A DNA stretch of 64,000 nucleotides from Odontesthes bonariensis (Eukaryota > Chordata > Actinopteri > Atheriniformes > Atherinopsidae), in assembly GCF_027942865.1 (NCBI RefSeq), contig NC_134515.1, positions 13,679,227 to 13,743,226 on the forward strand. Reading direction: 5' to 3'. Within the stretch, counting starts at the first letter, position 1. Every line of letters begins with the position of its first letter. The notes below the pieces were generated by a model. That model saw nothing but the letters and a program-made list of their open reading frames with translations, was not told the DNA's origin and ran no database searches. Shown here piece by piece: positions 25,500 through 50,816 of the stretch. The translations under genes were made by a program, and so were the position numbers.

Positions 25500-28400
25500 T
25501 TCTCAAGCTTTCTTTGGGTGTATTGATGTTATGAAATTGCTTGTGTGTGGATACTGTAACATTAGTCTATAACAAACATCCATCTGAGTAGAAATGCAGT
25601 TACTTCAATTTCCTCTCATTAAGCTTCAGATTGATGGTCATTTATTTTTTTCATTCATTTCTTGTGGCCTGAAAAAAAAAAGATTTATGCAGTGATTTGT
25701 CTTTAATTAGGACACATTTCTTATAATAACACACAGAAAGCATGTGGTGCTCATCAAGGCCGGCCTAGAATTTTCACAGGATTTTTCAAAGGAACTTTAA
25801 AACCATCTATTTAAAGTATGTGCCATCTGTGTACTGCTCCTGGGAATGGAACCAAACTGCAGTTATTTTTTTACACGGTGTGTTAAATCTGTTAAAATTT
25901 CATCCATCCAGGAAATAAACCCTTTTTTTTTTTTTTTTTTTTTTACTGAAGAGCACCCTCAAATCCCGTCACTAGTAATAACTTTTACCAGTAACTGTAT
26001 CTGACCCACTTCCTCAAAGTGAAGGAAGGTTTTCCCCTTAAGTCCAGATTGTTTTTAAAAAGAAAAAAAAAACATCCTGCTTCTCCATCCCACATGCTCC
26101 TAAAAGTGTATCATTCTGATGTGACAGATCTAAAACGGATAGAAAACACCCAACTGCATACATGGGAAAAAAAACTTGACTCTTCTATTAAGAGCAGATG
26201 AATACGGGTGTTAATTTGAAGTGAGCGGGTTAGTTGAAGTTCACGTAGCCATGCCTACTCTTGCTGTTATTCATCCTCCACAATTTCTGCATCTAATTTA
26301 GCACAAGTCTGCAATGATATGAAATGCTGAAGCTGCCTGAAGTGTTGGGTTGATATGAGACTCTGTGTACTTTTATTTGCATATTTCATATTTCGTGTCT
26401 CACTGGAATGGAAATGTAGCTGTGGCAGATGATGTGTGAGACACCTTGCAGCAAGTACATGCCCATCACATTAGTTGTTATTACTTGTAGATGTAAGTGT
26501 GCATGTAACCATTTGCTGATTCACAGTCACCTGGACTTTACTGTAGATGTCATATAAAGAGTGTGCATCGTTGTTTTGCTCCAGTTGTTGGGACATCAAA
26601 CCCATCAACTCTGTCACATTGTAGGTGACATTGAGTGTTAAGGTCTCTGTTCGGACCTATGTGCCTTTATTGCTACAATTCTACATTTTTTGACTTGTGA
26701 ACTGAATTGGATTTGCACAGTGAACAGAAGTTTAACTCTAAAGGCCATCTTCTCCACATCTGTGAGTTATCATTATTATTTTTTATTTTTTTTTGTACAG
26801 AGCTAAAGTTTTGGCTACTTGATTTGAGCTCTTAAACACCTTTCACTAAGGTTTCATGGCTTGATTACCTTGTAAGGACTACAGTTTGTTATCATTCCAA
26901 AAGGCCAGATGATGCAAATTTTAAGGCTCTGATTCCTCTAACTTTTACCCAGCAACTATCAGACATGAGCTCCTTCTGACTAAGCAGTTGCCTGGCACAT
27001 TTTAAATTCAAATGACTATCCACAGAGCATGTGGGAGCCATAGAACGAGTGCAAATTGTTTTCAAATTGTAATTAATGATGATGAATTGGAATGGTAGTT
27101 CACATTTTTTATGAACATTTCATTTTTAAGAGTCCTAAACACAGAGTTAAGCTTCAGAAATTTGTAGATTTGTAGCATTTAAGCAAGTCTGAAGCATTTT
27201 GGAGACCAATCCTGTGCAACGATGACGTTAACATGCAACAGAGTGTAGCACTGAATGAGAGGAACACCTCATTGAATATGGGGGTCTATCATTCATGCCT
27301 TGGACTTGTGCTGCAGTCAGCGGCACCGGAGATGTTTAGATAATGGGAGCAAGAATGGATTTAAAGCACTCATAAAAGGAAAAGCTTCTGAACACATGAA
27401 GATTTTGCCATTTTACTCAAACAATCCACTGACGACATGATTCAGAAAACTGAGGACAGACTTCTAAAGAGCTGCGCATACAAGATGGACAGAAAATAAC
27501 TCAGAGCTGGGAGCCTTTTACAGGAAGAATGAAAACCAAAGGTGGATGTGCTGATCAAACTTTTTCTTGAGGCCTTTTGTCATTTTGAATTAGTAAAAAA
27601 TGTCAATGGAAAAAGTACATTTTTTAAATTTATTCTATTTTAAGTTCTCTAAGAAATTTGTCAATTAGATTCCTGCCATTTATAAATGTTCCTCATTTGG
27701 CTCTAAGAAACTAAAAAATTTGGGATTGCATAAATGTTTGCATACCACTGCTCATGTGTTTGAGGTGGACTTCGTAGAGGTTCGAGCCCATGAAGGGACG
27801 GACTGTAGGTATCCATAAATATTTTAATATTTTAGTCTCCTCTCACATTACTTTTTGTCAAGCACCCATCTCACTACCTGCCGCTCACAATGGAAGAAGA
27901 GAAAGAAAGGAAGAGGGGGGAAGGAGAGTTTGAGTGAAGGGGATTTGGGACCAAGTGGTTGTAGAAGGGGGGGTGCTGCAGTGAAAGGGATGAATGCTTC
28001 TAGGATCTTATTTCCCTTGGCACCCTTTGTACCCACCACTATCATTTGCTAAGGGAGAACATGAAGGAGGCAGAGTGAAAGCAACAGTGCTGACAAGATA
28101 AAGGTGAAGGTAGTGAGAAGGGAGGTAACACGGTGAAGGCACCTGCTGCACTGAGTGTCCCTGCTGATCCTTGAAGTCACTGAAGAAGGACGAAGTAGAG
28201 AAAATTAAGGACAGACTGCTGAGTTTTGGGTGAGACACAGAGAGAAAGACACTTTCCTGTACCTTGGTGCGTGCTTGTTCTAAATGATGGTGTAAGGCAA
28301 GGCTGTGCCGTGTAGTCATCTTCAGTCTGGGTGGGGAGAGGAAATAACTTATGGAATTCAAACTGAGATATCATCACCATCTGTAGAGAGGAAGTGCCAG

Positions 28401-29264
28401 TGGGGATATCTTCCCTGCATCTTCTTGACAACCGGAGTGCGAGTGTCTGTCTGAAGGATGTTTTGCATCACCCAGGAGAGCAATATTTAAGAGTGCAGCT
28501 GTCAAAGCGCAGAAGAAGTGGCATTTTACATCGATCAAAGAGGTATACTCACACACTCTCAAAGAGTTCTGTCACTGCTTCTGATTGTGTTTATTTTCTG
28601 CCTTTTACCTTACCCATAATCAACCAACTCTGAAATGTCAACTTTCTTTAAACTTCAAGAGGATTTTTGCTTAAGTTTAGATTAGTGACCATTGCTCATT
28701 TGCCATTTCAAACTGTCACTCACCGACAAACAAAATGTTGCATTTGGAACCAAGCCGAAAGCTGTCTTGAGCAAGGCTGACATACGCTGAAATATGTGCA
28801 ACTCAGCCACAGCACAAAATGTCACGCATAGAGACTCTGAATCTGCAACAAGGCATGTAATTGCACAACAGCGGAGGCCATTTGAATAGTTCTAAACAAA
28901 AAGAATTGGACAAGTAAAAACTATAATCAGATGGTGCACAATCATAAATGAAAGAGTCACATAATTAGTTTATTCAAATCAAACGGTGTCAACCTACCGA
29001 GCGAGAATGAGTAGGATTCCTCCTCTGGAAACATGGAGTGTGTAGCAAAATTATAGGAATACTATCGCACAATGATTTTTTTTTTTTTTTTTTTTTTTTA
29101 AAGAGACTGACAGACAGATATTTAAAGCTCCACCAGGTCTAATCTTTTGTGAAAATAATGGTCTGAATGGTTCCTTTCCACTGCATATGCTGTTAGAGAC
29201 AGCAAACCAGGTATGATTTTCAATCACAAAATAGTGATGCTGATTTTTGCTCTCTGGCTCTCAG
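25500..29264. other. Intergenic DNA between wdr6 and the proline-rich gene
   Basis: The stretch holds poly-T tracts (25923-25944 and 29076-29099) and a purine-rich stretch near 27890-27970. Short ORFs on both strands between 27848 and 28633 look like chance. A donor-like GAG|GTATAC near 28540 could end a 5' untranslated exon of the next gene, but this is weak. Nothing else was recognised. Confidence 0.4.
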
Positions 29265-29271
29265 ATTGGTG

Positions 29272-31148
29272 ATGTCTCGTGAGCGACTGCCCTTCATCGG
29301 CTCATCTGGGAGCAAAACGACAGGTAATCAGCTCGCGCTGTATCTAATACACATTCTTTTATTGAGGGCGTGCAACAGATGTTGTCGGAACAGAAAGGCA
29401 TCTTATGTTTCTGCAAACCACCATGTTGTAAACTCAATTTTAACAAAAAGCCTCACTGTAGACTGCTTATGAAAAATGGATGTTGCTTCACAAAGCACCA
29501 TATGCTTTGGCATAGGCCCACCTTGTGATTGACAGGGTGCTACCCCATGGGCAAACAAATGTTTTGGTTTTCCGTCAGATTCACCCCTTTCTTATAATGC
29601 CCTGTTTAGAACAAAGGCGACATCCAAAAATACCAAACTAGAATCTTCAAAACAGCCATCCAGAGAGCAATGAGTACCATTACAGCAAATATAAATGATA
29701 TATATTTGTTGAATTTGCAGATTTCTTATGCAGATTACATTCTATTTATTTAGATGAATTAAGACTAATTTGAATTGCTTTAAAATTAAATTATACCCAA
29801 AACCTTTTATAAAAAAAGATGACAGAAATTTTACTTTTCTGTCATCTTTTGCTGATGATGGCCTTTGACGTCCTCATTTGCAGCACCTTGTTGCCAATGC
29901 TGGAGTTTCTCTTCAGCACTTTTTGTTAGCGTTTTAATGACCCTCTAATGAATTTCATAAACTCCTCCGGGGCACCAAAACTTTCAGCTCGAAGGAGGTA
30001 CTGCTTAAGGTAAATCTCTCAAAATACTCAGAGTTTAGTGCAATCTGCTGTTTATGTGACTCACAAAGCAAAGGCAACATAGTTGCTCAGCGTTAACACA
30101 GCAACATGCAGCTGCTGAGAGGATCTAAAAATCATTCATTATCACCATCATTCACTAAGTTAAGTCAAGTAATCTGTATTTTTAATGTTTTTGACTTGTT
30201 GCCAACACACCAAAACCATGGTGAAAGGTGTATTGTAGCTAATATGACATAAAAATTATGACTAACACATGTTTGTAAAAACACAAAATCTGTCTTTTCT
30301 CATCTTTGCTTTTTTTTATAAATATACAGCTAAGTCATCGTACCCTCCCCCTGCTTTGCAGCGCACCCACCAGGCCAGTCGCAGAAATCATAACCAGCAG
30401 CAGCAGACATCCTCCTCTCATCCTCACCCAGGACCATCTTCCTTCCTCCTCTCAGACACCACCATGACGCCCTGGGGAGGACTGGCTATTTACGAATCCT
30501 CCTTTACCACTATACCCCCAACACTTCCTCCACGACCTCCTCCACCTCCACCTCTACCTCCACCCCCTCCTGCTCCTAGGCCAACACCTTCCACCCCTTT
30601 TCATGGGAACCAGGAGGAAGATGAAGACAGTTCAAGTTCAAGTTTTAACTCTGATAGGCCGTCTCCACCCCTGATGGTCCCTCAGAGCAATGCAGGTATG
30701 ACTGCAATTAGTGCTTAACGTGCCTCGTGTGATTAAATGTGTAGACCCAGAGTCAAGTCTACAAGGTCAAGAAAATATCTGCATGATCACCCACTCCTGA
30801 GATAAGATCTGATCATGTAAGGTCAAATCCCGCCAGCTGGTTATACACGAAGGGCCTTTCAGCATCTGTGTTTTAAAGAATAAGTGTCTGACTTTAACAA
30901 AAACATTTTCTGTCATCTTTCTAATTGTAGGTGGAGTGGGCAAAGGGCTGCGCATGAGGAGGAGAGTGTTACCGCAGCGTCGGGTTCCTCGGCCTCCCCG
31001 TCTCCCACCACTGCGTCCCATCACCAACCTCAGCTTCTCTCGAAGCTTCACTTTCTCCTTCTTCGAGCTGCCGCTGCACCAGTCTCCTCGCTGTCGTGCC
31101 GAACGTGTCAGAAACCTCCTACTGCTTCTGAAACAGATACACTATTGA
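29272..31148 (+). CDS. Proline-rich protein of unknown function
   Basis: Three coding exons (29272-29323, 30330-30695, 30931-31148) join in phase with GT-AG borders, giving about 211 aa. The start ATG (MSRERLPFIGSSGSK) lies 7 bases after an acceptor at 29264, so a 5' untranslated exon must lie upstream. Exon 2 carries a short polyQ run, the segment MTPWGGLAIYESSFTTIP, a proline block at about 30518-30600 with runs of P broken by L, R and A, and an acidic serine patch (EEDEDSSSSSF). Exon 3 is arginine- and proline-rich and then reads PITNLSFSRSFTFSFFELPL and ends in a leucine-rich helix (RVRNLLLLLKQIHY). No signal peptide or membrane span is evident. I do not recognise the family. The proline block could bind SH3, WW or EVH1 domains (inference). 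Spliced structure and clean phases favour a real gene. Confidence 0.65.
29814..29850. repeat. Perfect 15-bp inverted repeat
   Basis: The arms AAAAGATGACAGAAA (29814-29828) and its complement (29836-29850) are separated by 7 bases. It lies in the first intron of the proline-rich gene. Confidence 0.75.
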
Positions 31149-31199
31149 GGACTGCTTAATTAGTGCAGCATATAACATTTGTAAACAGTCTCATTGTGA

Positions 31200-31205
31200 A
31201 ATAAA
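31200..31205 (+). terminator. Polyadenylation signal of the proline-rich gene
   Basis: AATAAA lies 51 bases after the stop at 31148, which supports transcription ending here. Confidence 0.55.
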
Positions 31206-32028
31206 GACGTGCAGTGAGCGAAGTTTGTTTATCATAGATTGTATAGACCAGGCTGCTTTAACTTTCTGTTCTGTATGTGTCATTGTTGAAGTATTATAGT
31301 TTGGATTTTACCCTTTGAACATTATGTGGGTGTCTGACATGTTTCTCCTGGATTTTATGATGGTAAAATTTCTGTGGGGGAATGGTGGATTATTTTAATG
31401 GCTTGGGGATCTGGCATCAATTGTTCAATTATTTTAGCAAATTGCTGCTTTAAAAAAAAATCCCAATTACTTATTGACTAAGTTAAAAGGACTATTAAAT
31501 CCTGATTTTTTTTTTTTTAAACAGTGGAATATATTAAAACAGTTTCAAACTGATATAAACATTTCTCATTTATTCTCTTAGTGTCTCCCTCCCTCTTTCA
31601 CTCACACATGCACGTCTCTGAAAGCTGAGCTGGGATAATAGAGGCATTCAGAGGCACTGAATGGGGTGGTAAAGGGGAGGAGAAAGGGGCTGTAAACTAG
31701 CTGCAATGTGCATAGTTCAAGGTTGTTCTCCACCTTCCCTGACTCACGTGTAAGAGCTTCTGTGGTTGTGTGTTTATTGGCCACAGGCATGTACACTCTC
31801 ACTGTCTCTCTTTGTACTGATAGACATTAGACCTCTCTCCCTCTCTCTCTCGATGCTAAGGTTTGTTTTCGTTAACTACACGGTTACTTGTGTTTTTCTT
31901 TGCCCTGTAATTTTATACACACATTTACACACATACAGATAAGTCAGTGAGGCTCGGCAAACAATTACGCATTGTTCAAACAAGAGCAAGATTAAACTCC
32001 AGAGTACTTATCCTTTCAGGGATTTCAG
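31206..32028. other. Spacer between the proline-rich gene and slc26a6l
   Basis: This stretch presumably holds the promoter and any 5' UTR exon of slc26a6l. Only a TC-rich patch near 31830-31850 is visible; no TATA box or clear factor site was identified. Confidence 0.4.
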
Positions 32029-45601
<13,573 letters not shown>

Positions 45602-45752
45602 ACCTGCAAAGTGACCTTAAATGCACATAGCTGGACAATAATTTTCACATTATTAACAACACACATCTGATTTTTTTAACTGTATTTTTAAAGAAAGCTA
45701 TCAACGCCCTGCAGAAACTCTATGTGCCTGTACTTTTCACATATTTCCAGAC

Positions 45753-45758
45753 AATAAA
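45753..45758 (+). terminator. slc26a6l: Polyadenylation signal of slc26a6l
   Basis: AATAAA lies 152 bases after the stop, in a T-rich context with GT-rich sequence just downstream. Confidence 0.7.
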
Positions 45759-45799
45759 TGTACTTGTTCTTCAGTTTGTGTCATCATTGACTATTAGGT

Positions 45800-48700
45800 C
45801 ATGTAGTATTCATGTAGAGGCAATTGAGAAAAAAATTGAGCATAGTTCAATCTGTGGGTTATGGGAACAGCAGCACTGGTCTCAGCTGCTATAATTATAC
45901 CAGACAAGATTGAACCCAGAACCCTTGGGAGGTTAGAGTTTTATCCTTTATGTCTAATTCCTGATGCACACATATAATGACTGTGAACGTTACACACAAT
46001 GTTTAAGCAAGAAACTACAAAAATCTGAAAAATCTGAAAAAACATATATTTAATTCTTGATTGGTGGAGAATTATTGTCTACATTTGTAGAAACAGTTGT
46101 TCAATCGTGAAAATGATGTCTGTTATCTGAATCAATATGTTTGGAGGTTTTAGTGAATCCTTAAAATGATTCTTGATGGATGAGTTTTAATAATGATATC
46201 ATCATTTTATATTCATTTTCATCTGGTGGCAGTATTCTGCATTGTCACATCTGTCACATCTGTCGCATATCATCAGGACTAGTCAGCCACCACAGTTTGT
46301 TGTGGGAAGTTTCTTATTGTTTCAGAGAAGACTGACTTAATTTTGTTTCAAATAATCAAAAACAGTTGCACTATGTAAAAACAAACAAACACTGTGTTGT
46401 TCCATGTTTTTGTTTTAATTTTTGTTAGTCACATATATGTTTTCCATCTTTCCATCTTAATGTCTTTACTTAGACATTAAGAAACGCTGACTGAATAAAT
46501 GGTATGCATATAGAAAAGGATAATAATGCTAAATGTTTTTTACGTCTAAACAGAGGAGTTTGGTGACTGATTAAATTAATCAGAGTTATGACTGTTCCCT
46601 TCCTATTATTGGTCTCATAAACCCTGTAGTTATCACGTACTAGCTGCTTGTTTCATGATAATGATAATGCAAGAGCAGAGGTCAAACTAGCATAGTTCAC
46701 AGTTTAAATAAGGTTGTGTTACAGTCAGCACATTGTCATGGTGCTAAACATTGATAAGAGCTGGGCAAGAAAAACTTGAAAAGGCTGGGGTTTTTTTTGG
46801 GGGGGGGGTCTTGCTAAGGAAGCTTTTATTCAACTAGAAACAAAAATCTTGTTGAAAACGGAAATATTTTGAAAGAGCTACAACACACTTCACCTACACA
46901 AGCCACAAAATATCAAGACAAAAAGGATTGATCAAAACATGTAGAATGTCTTGAACGTTCTTCCACTAAATCACATAAAAAAATCTGCTTGTTCTACAGT
47001 TTCAGAATAAGTATTTTGAAAAAGAAAAGTTTGAAACCCAACTCCTTTAGCAACAACACTTAAAAATGAAGATAGTTTCAGTTCTTGTCCATTTGAACTT
47101 TGAACAGACTTCACAGTCGCAAAATGAACCAGTTCACATTCATTTCTCTCTTTTTTATGACCTTCTCTGTATCATATGATACATAGTGTTATGGACTGCT
47201 CTGAACTACGGTGACATGGACGGCACAGCCATCTGATTTATCTAATACTAACCAGCAAGATACTCAAAATCAAACTGTGATTTAAAAAGAAAAACGCTTT
47301 TTTCAATCATTTTCACACGCCAATGAAAGCATATTTTCTAACAGATGTCCAGTGACATATGCTTCAGTCTCACAAGTGATGTTACACTAACTTAAGGTAA
47401 CTTCAGTCATGGGTGCAAGAAAACAAACAGACAAAAAAAGCAACATCAGAAACAACCAGCAGCAGCAACATAACACACAGATTTAAAAGAAGACCAGCAG
47501 CTTTGTGACTAAATCTGATGTGGGAGCATGACAGCACATCAAATCTTATTGACAGTGCGTGACACAGGTGAAGACATAGTTGCTGAATGTGAATCTGTCT
47601 GAGTCAAGGCCAAAACAAAGATTCTGTGAAAAGGTGTCTTTTACATTCTTAAGGTTCAGCTGGCAGGCCTCTCTCTTGTTTCACTCCTTTATAGCTGTAT
47701 TATGAGATCTTCTTAACCACCTTTTGTTTTTGCACTCTACTTTTTTTTTGTCAGTTTCTGTCTCGCTGTCTGTTGTTGGAGTATTACTTCATAGTTCTAC
47801 ACATGTCTACAGCAACATATGTCAGTAATTGTCCTAATGCAGCTATTCATCATGTGTTTATGCTTGTGACTGGTCCAGAAATCATTACAAGGTGTGTGGT
47901 TTCTGCCCGAGCACACACTTGCAGGATGAATACAGGCATAAATTAGCACGGGTTAGTTTGTGGATTCAGTATTATTTTATGGAATTTGGTCTGTTTAGAT
48001 TCTTTTTCTTGTTGTACAAGCCAGCCTCTTTCCATTTCTCCTTTTTTTTTCCTACAGCCCATTGACATTTGCTTCCAGGAATAATTCCTCTCACTATACA
48101 TCTGTGTCCTTGACAGCCTAAAAGTTTGTTTTCTTCATTGTCAGTCCACATGACTTTTTACTTTCTTTTTCTTTTTTTAAACTCCGGATGCAGTATATGT
48201 ATTGGTGAACAGTAGAACAAAGATCTCCATGAAGGTCTTTTGCAGACTAACAGGGGCTTCAATTAGCATTATAGCAAACTTACTGTAGAGGCAGTTCTCT
48301 AGGGAAGTTTTCCTGGTCTTCTGGACTTCAGTATCTTTCCAAATGTGAACAAGCCAGAGTCTTTATAAACGTTTTAAGGTCTAAGACCAGAGTAAAAGTT
48401 ATCAGAGAGCTTAAATCTCTTGGGGTTGCTTTATAATTAACCCAAAATTAGCTCAGTAATATTGGTCGAAACTATCAAATGAGCTTTCCATTTTAACTTC
48501 ATTCCCCCTGGAGATCACTTAATGCACAACAGAAATTCTGACCAGAAAGGCCCAGAAATAGTGTTTATATAAAATGTTAAGTATTGAGAAAAACACACCA
48601 AAAAAGTAAACATGATTTTGAAATATATTTTTGGTGTTTCTTGCTTTGATAACATTCTAACTTAATTCATTTCAGCTGAAAAACTCACTAGGCGGTAGAA

Positions 48701-49957
48701 TGATGCATGTTTTGTGCAATGTGCCTGTTGCAGGAACCACAAATATGTCAATGAAAACAAGATGTTAACTATATAATGATGAACAAATATGCTTTGGAGA
48801 CTATTACATTTCATTCTCTGATTCCACAGTTTCTGATTCTAATATGAATTACATGCAGCCCTCTCCTGTTTTCTTCATCTTCACTTCTCCCCAAAAAAGT
48901 CAGCGAATAACCAAATTCTTTACTGTCTCAGCTGAGAGTATTTGGAAAAAAAATAATGATTGGATCTTTGAAACACTGAAGTTCTTCTCTTTAAATTTAG
49001 TACATTTACATAAATGTATGGAAAGAAATGTAGAAATCTAGACCCTTGAAAATAGTATTCAATATTCATAGGTTCAAAATTGGTTTAATAAACAGGTTTA
49101 AAGCTTAGGACAAACATCTCAGAATGAGGAACATTAACTCTGAGTGGATTATGCATTTTACTCATTAAGGCTGACTCTAAATCAGTATCACCGGATCAGG
49201 GTCAGCCTGTTTGATCTGGCTATAAGTGGTCACTGCTGCCAAAAACAGAGCAGTGACGGATCTAACAATAAGAATCTGCAGCATGAGTTAGACATCAGAG
49301 CTGTCAGATTTGTAACAAGGAAAATGCAACCTGAACTGTTGAACATGGTATTTTCTGTGTGGTAAAAGTTACTGGGTGAATTAACACCACTACAACATGA
49401 AAATGTCTGTTATTTAATTGATAATAAAACAGCTATGAATCTATGAAAAAGACTGAAGAATTTTCTAAATCTGCACATTTCAGTGCACAGCAGAAATGAC
49501 AAACACTACATCAGGCAAAACTAACTAATAGTTTAGCCATCTTTTATAAAAGGAACCATATGGACATGAGTCTTGAGTTTTTGTTTAATTAAATTTGACG
49601 GTTTTAGCTATAAACCAACTTGCCTCTAAGTTAACCATTATAAATTCTACTAGTGATTATTCACCCTCCTGTGCGTAAGCATAAATTCACAAGGACACCC
49701 CTGACTGAATGGCTGACTAATCTAATCAAGTACAGATACAAGACAAGACATAAACAAACCAATAAGACATTAGAGCGAAAAGAACACATGCCTTTGCCAA
49801 GTAGTTAGCTTTACATTTATTCAAAGTCACACTTGTGCTGGATTACTTTTGTGCATTTTTATAACAGCAAAAGATGAGTTATTCAGAATGAAAAAGTCAT
49901 GAACGAAAACATAAAATCAGTTGACTGACTCACCCTGTAAACAGAATGTGCTCCTCA
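45800..49957. other. Intergenic DNA between the two slc26a6 copies
   Basis: The stretch is AT-rich, with a G run near 46800. No coding exon, RNA gene or identifiable repeat was seen. Short ORFs at 48844-49041 and 49144-49365 look like chance. The promoter of the second slc26a6 must lie at the distal end or beyond, toward 50816. Confidence 0.45.
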
Positions 49958-50589
49958 TCATGCCTCCTCTGTTTTCACTTCTACTGTACAAGGAACTTTG
50001 CCCTCTTCCTCCTCAACAATGACTTCGGGCATATCTAAAGTTTTCCCCAACGACTGAGGCCACCGCAGAGGCAGCAGCGGGCTCACCAGTTTACAAGTCG
50101 AGATAGAAGGGACATTAAATTCTTTGCTGGGGTATTTTTCCACGTCTGCGGGTTAGAAAATTCTTTCTGTTGTGGATTTCAAAGACAAAGGCAAAAACAA
50201 TCAACAACAGCCAGAACCTGCTTTTTGGAGCCACTTGGATCTGATAGAAGACTGCAGCACATTCGATTTGATACTCGGGCATCGCCACCACTTCTCAACT
50301 CCAGGATTGATTCACCGCAAAGAGGAATGTGCAATTTTATGATTGAAGACACTTCGTAAGACTTAAGTTGAAAGATTGCATTACAATCCTGACCCCAGAT
50401 TCGGGCTTGGACCTGCCTCTGCTGAACAGGAAAAACAGACAAAGCAGGACGAAAGACGTCAGGATAGAAGACATTAGGATTACATAAAAACACATTTTCA
50501 TGGTTTCTCTCAGGGCTTCTGTAGAATGCTGGATTTAAATTAAAGCTTGGAAGCTTGAGTTTGGAATCTAATACATTTCCTGAAAACAT
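49958..50589 (-). other. Possible minus-strand exons of an unidentified gene
   Basis: Two adjacent open stretches on the minus strand lie just upstream of slc26a6. The first (about 50581-50180) follows an acceptor-like TTTTCAG and includes FYRSPERNHENVFLCNPNV. The second (about 50150-49958) follows TTCTAACCCGCAG and ends KVPCTVEVKTEEA before a stop. A donor TGCG|GTGAAT near 50313 would join them in phase. No family is recognised and no further upstream exon was found. This may be chance or a relic. Confidence 0.25.
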
Positions 50590-50816
50590 ACCAAGGTAAT
50601 TATCATCAAAACCTTTCTGTCAAACTGTTCCTCTTATTTAGTCCTTAACTGTATCTTATCAAAAACTTCAAAATTTGTCTTTTTACAGCAACAATTAGAA
50701 AATATCTTGAAATGTTTTGATGTTTAAATATACGTTTTATCAACACAGCCCTTTCATTATTTTGTGATATTGTTGCAATAATAATGGAGACACTTTGCTG
50801 GCAGCTCGTATCAGCC

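Noticed and set aside
27848-28633. Cluster of short ORFs on both strands upstream of the proline-rich gene
   Set aside because: They overlap one another in several frames, have low-complexity content and no conserved words. At most an untranslated exon could be here.
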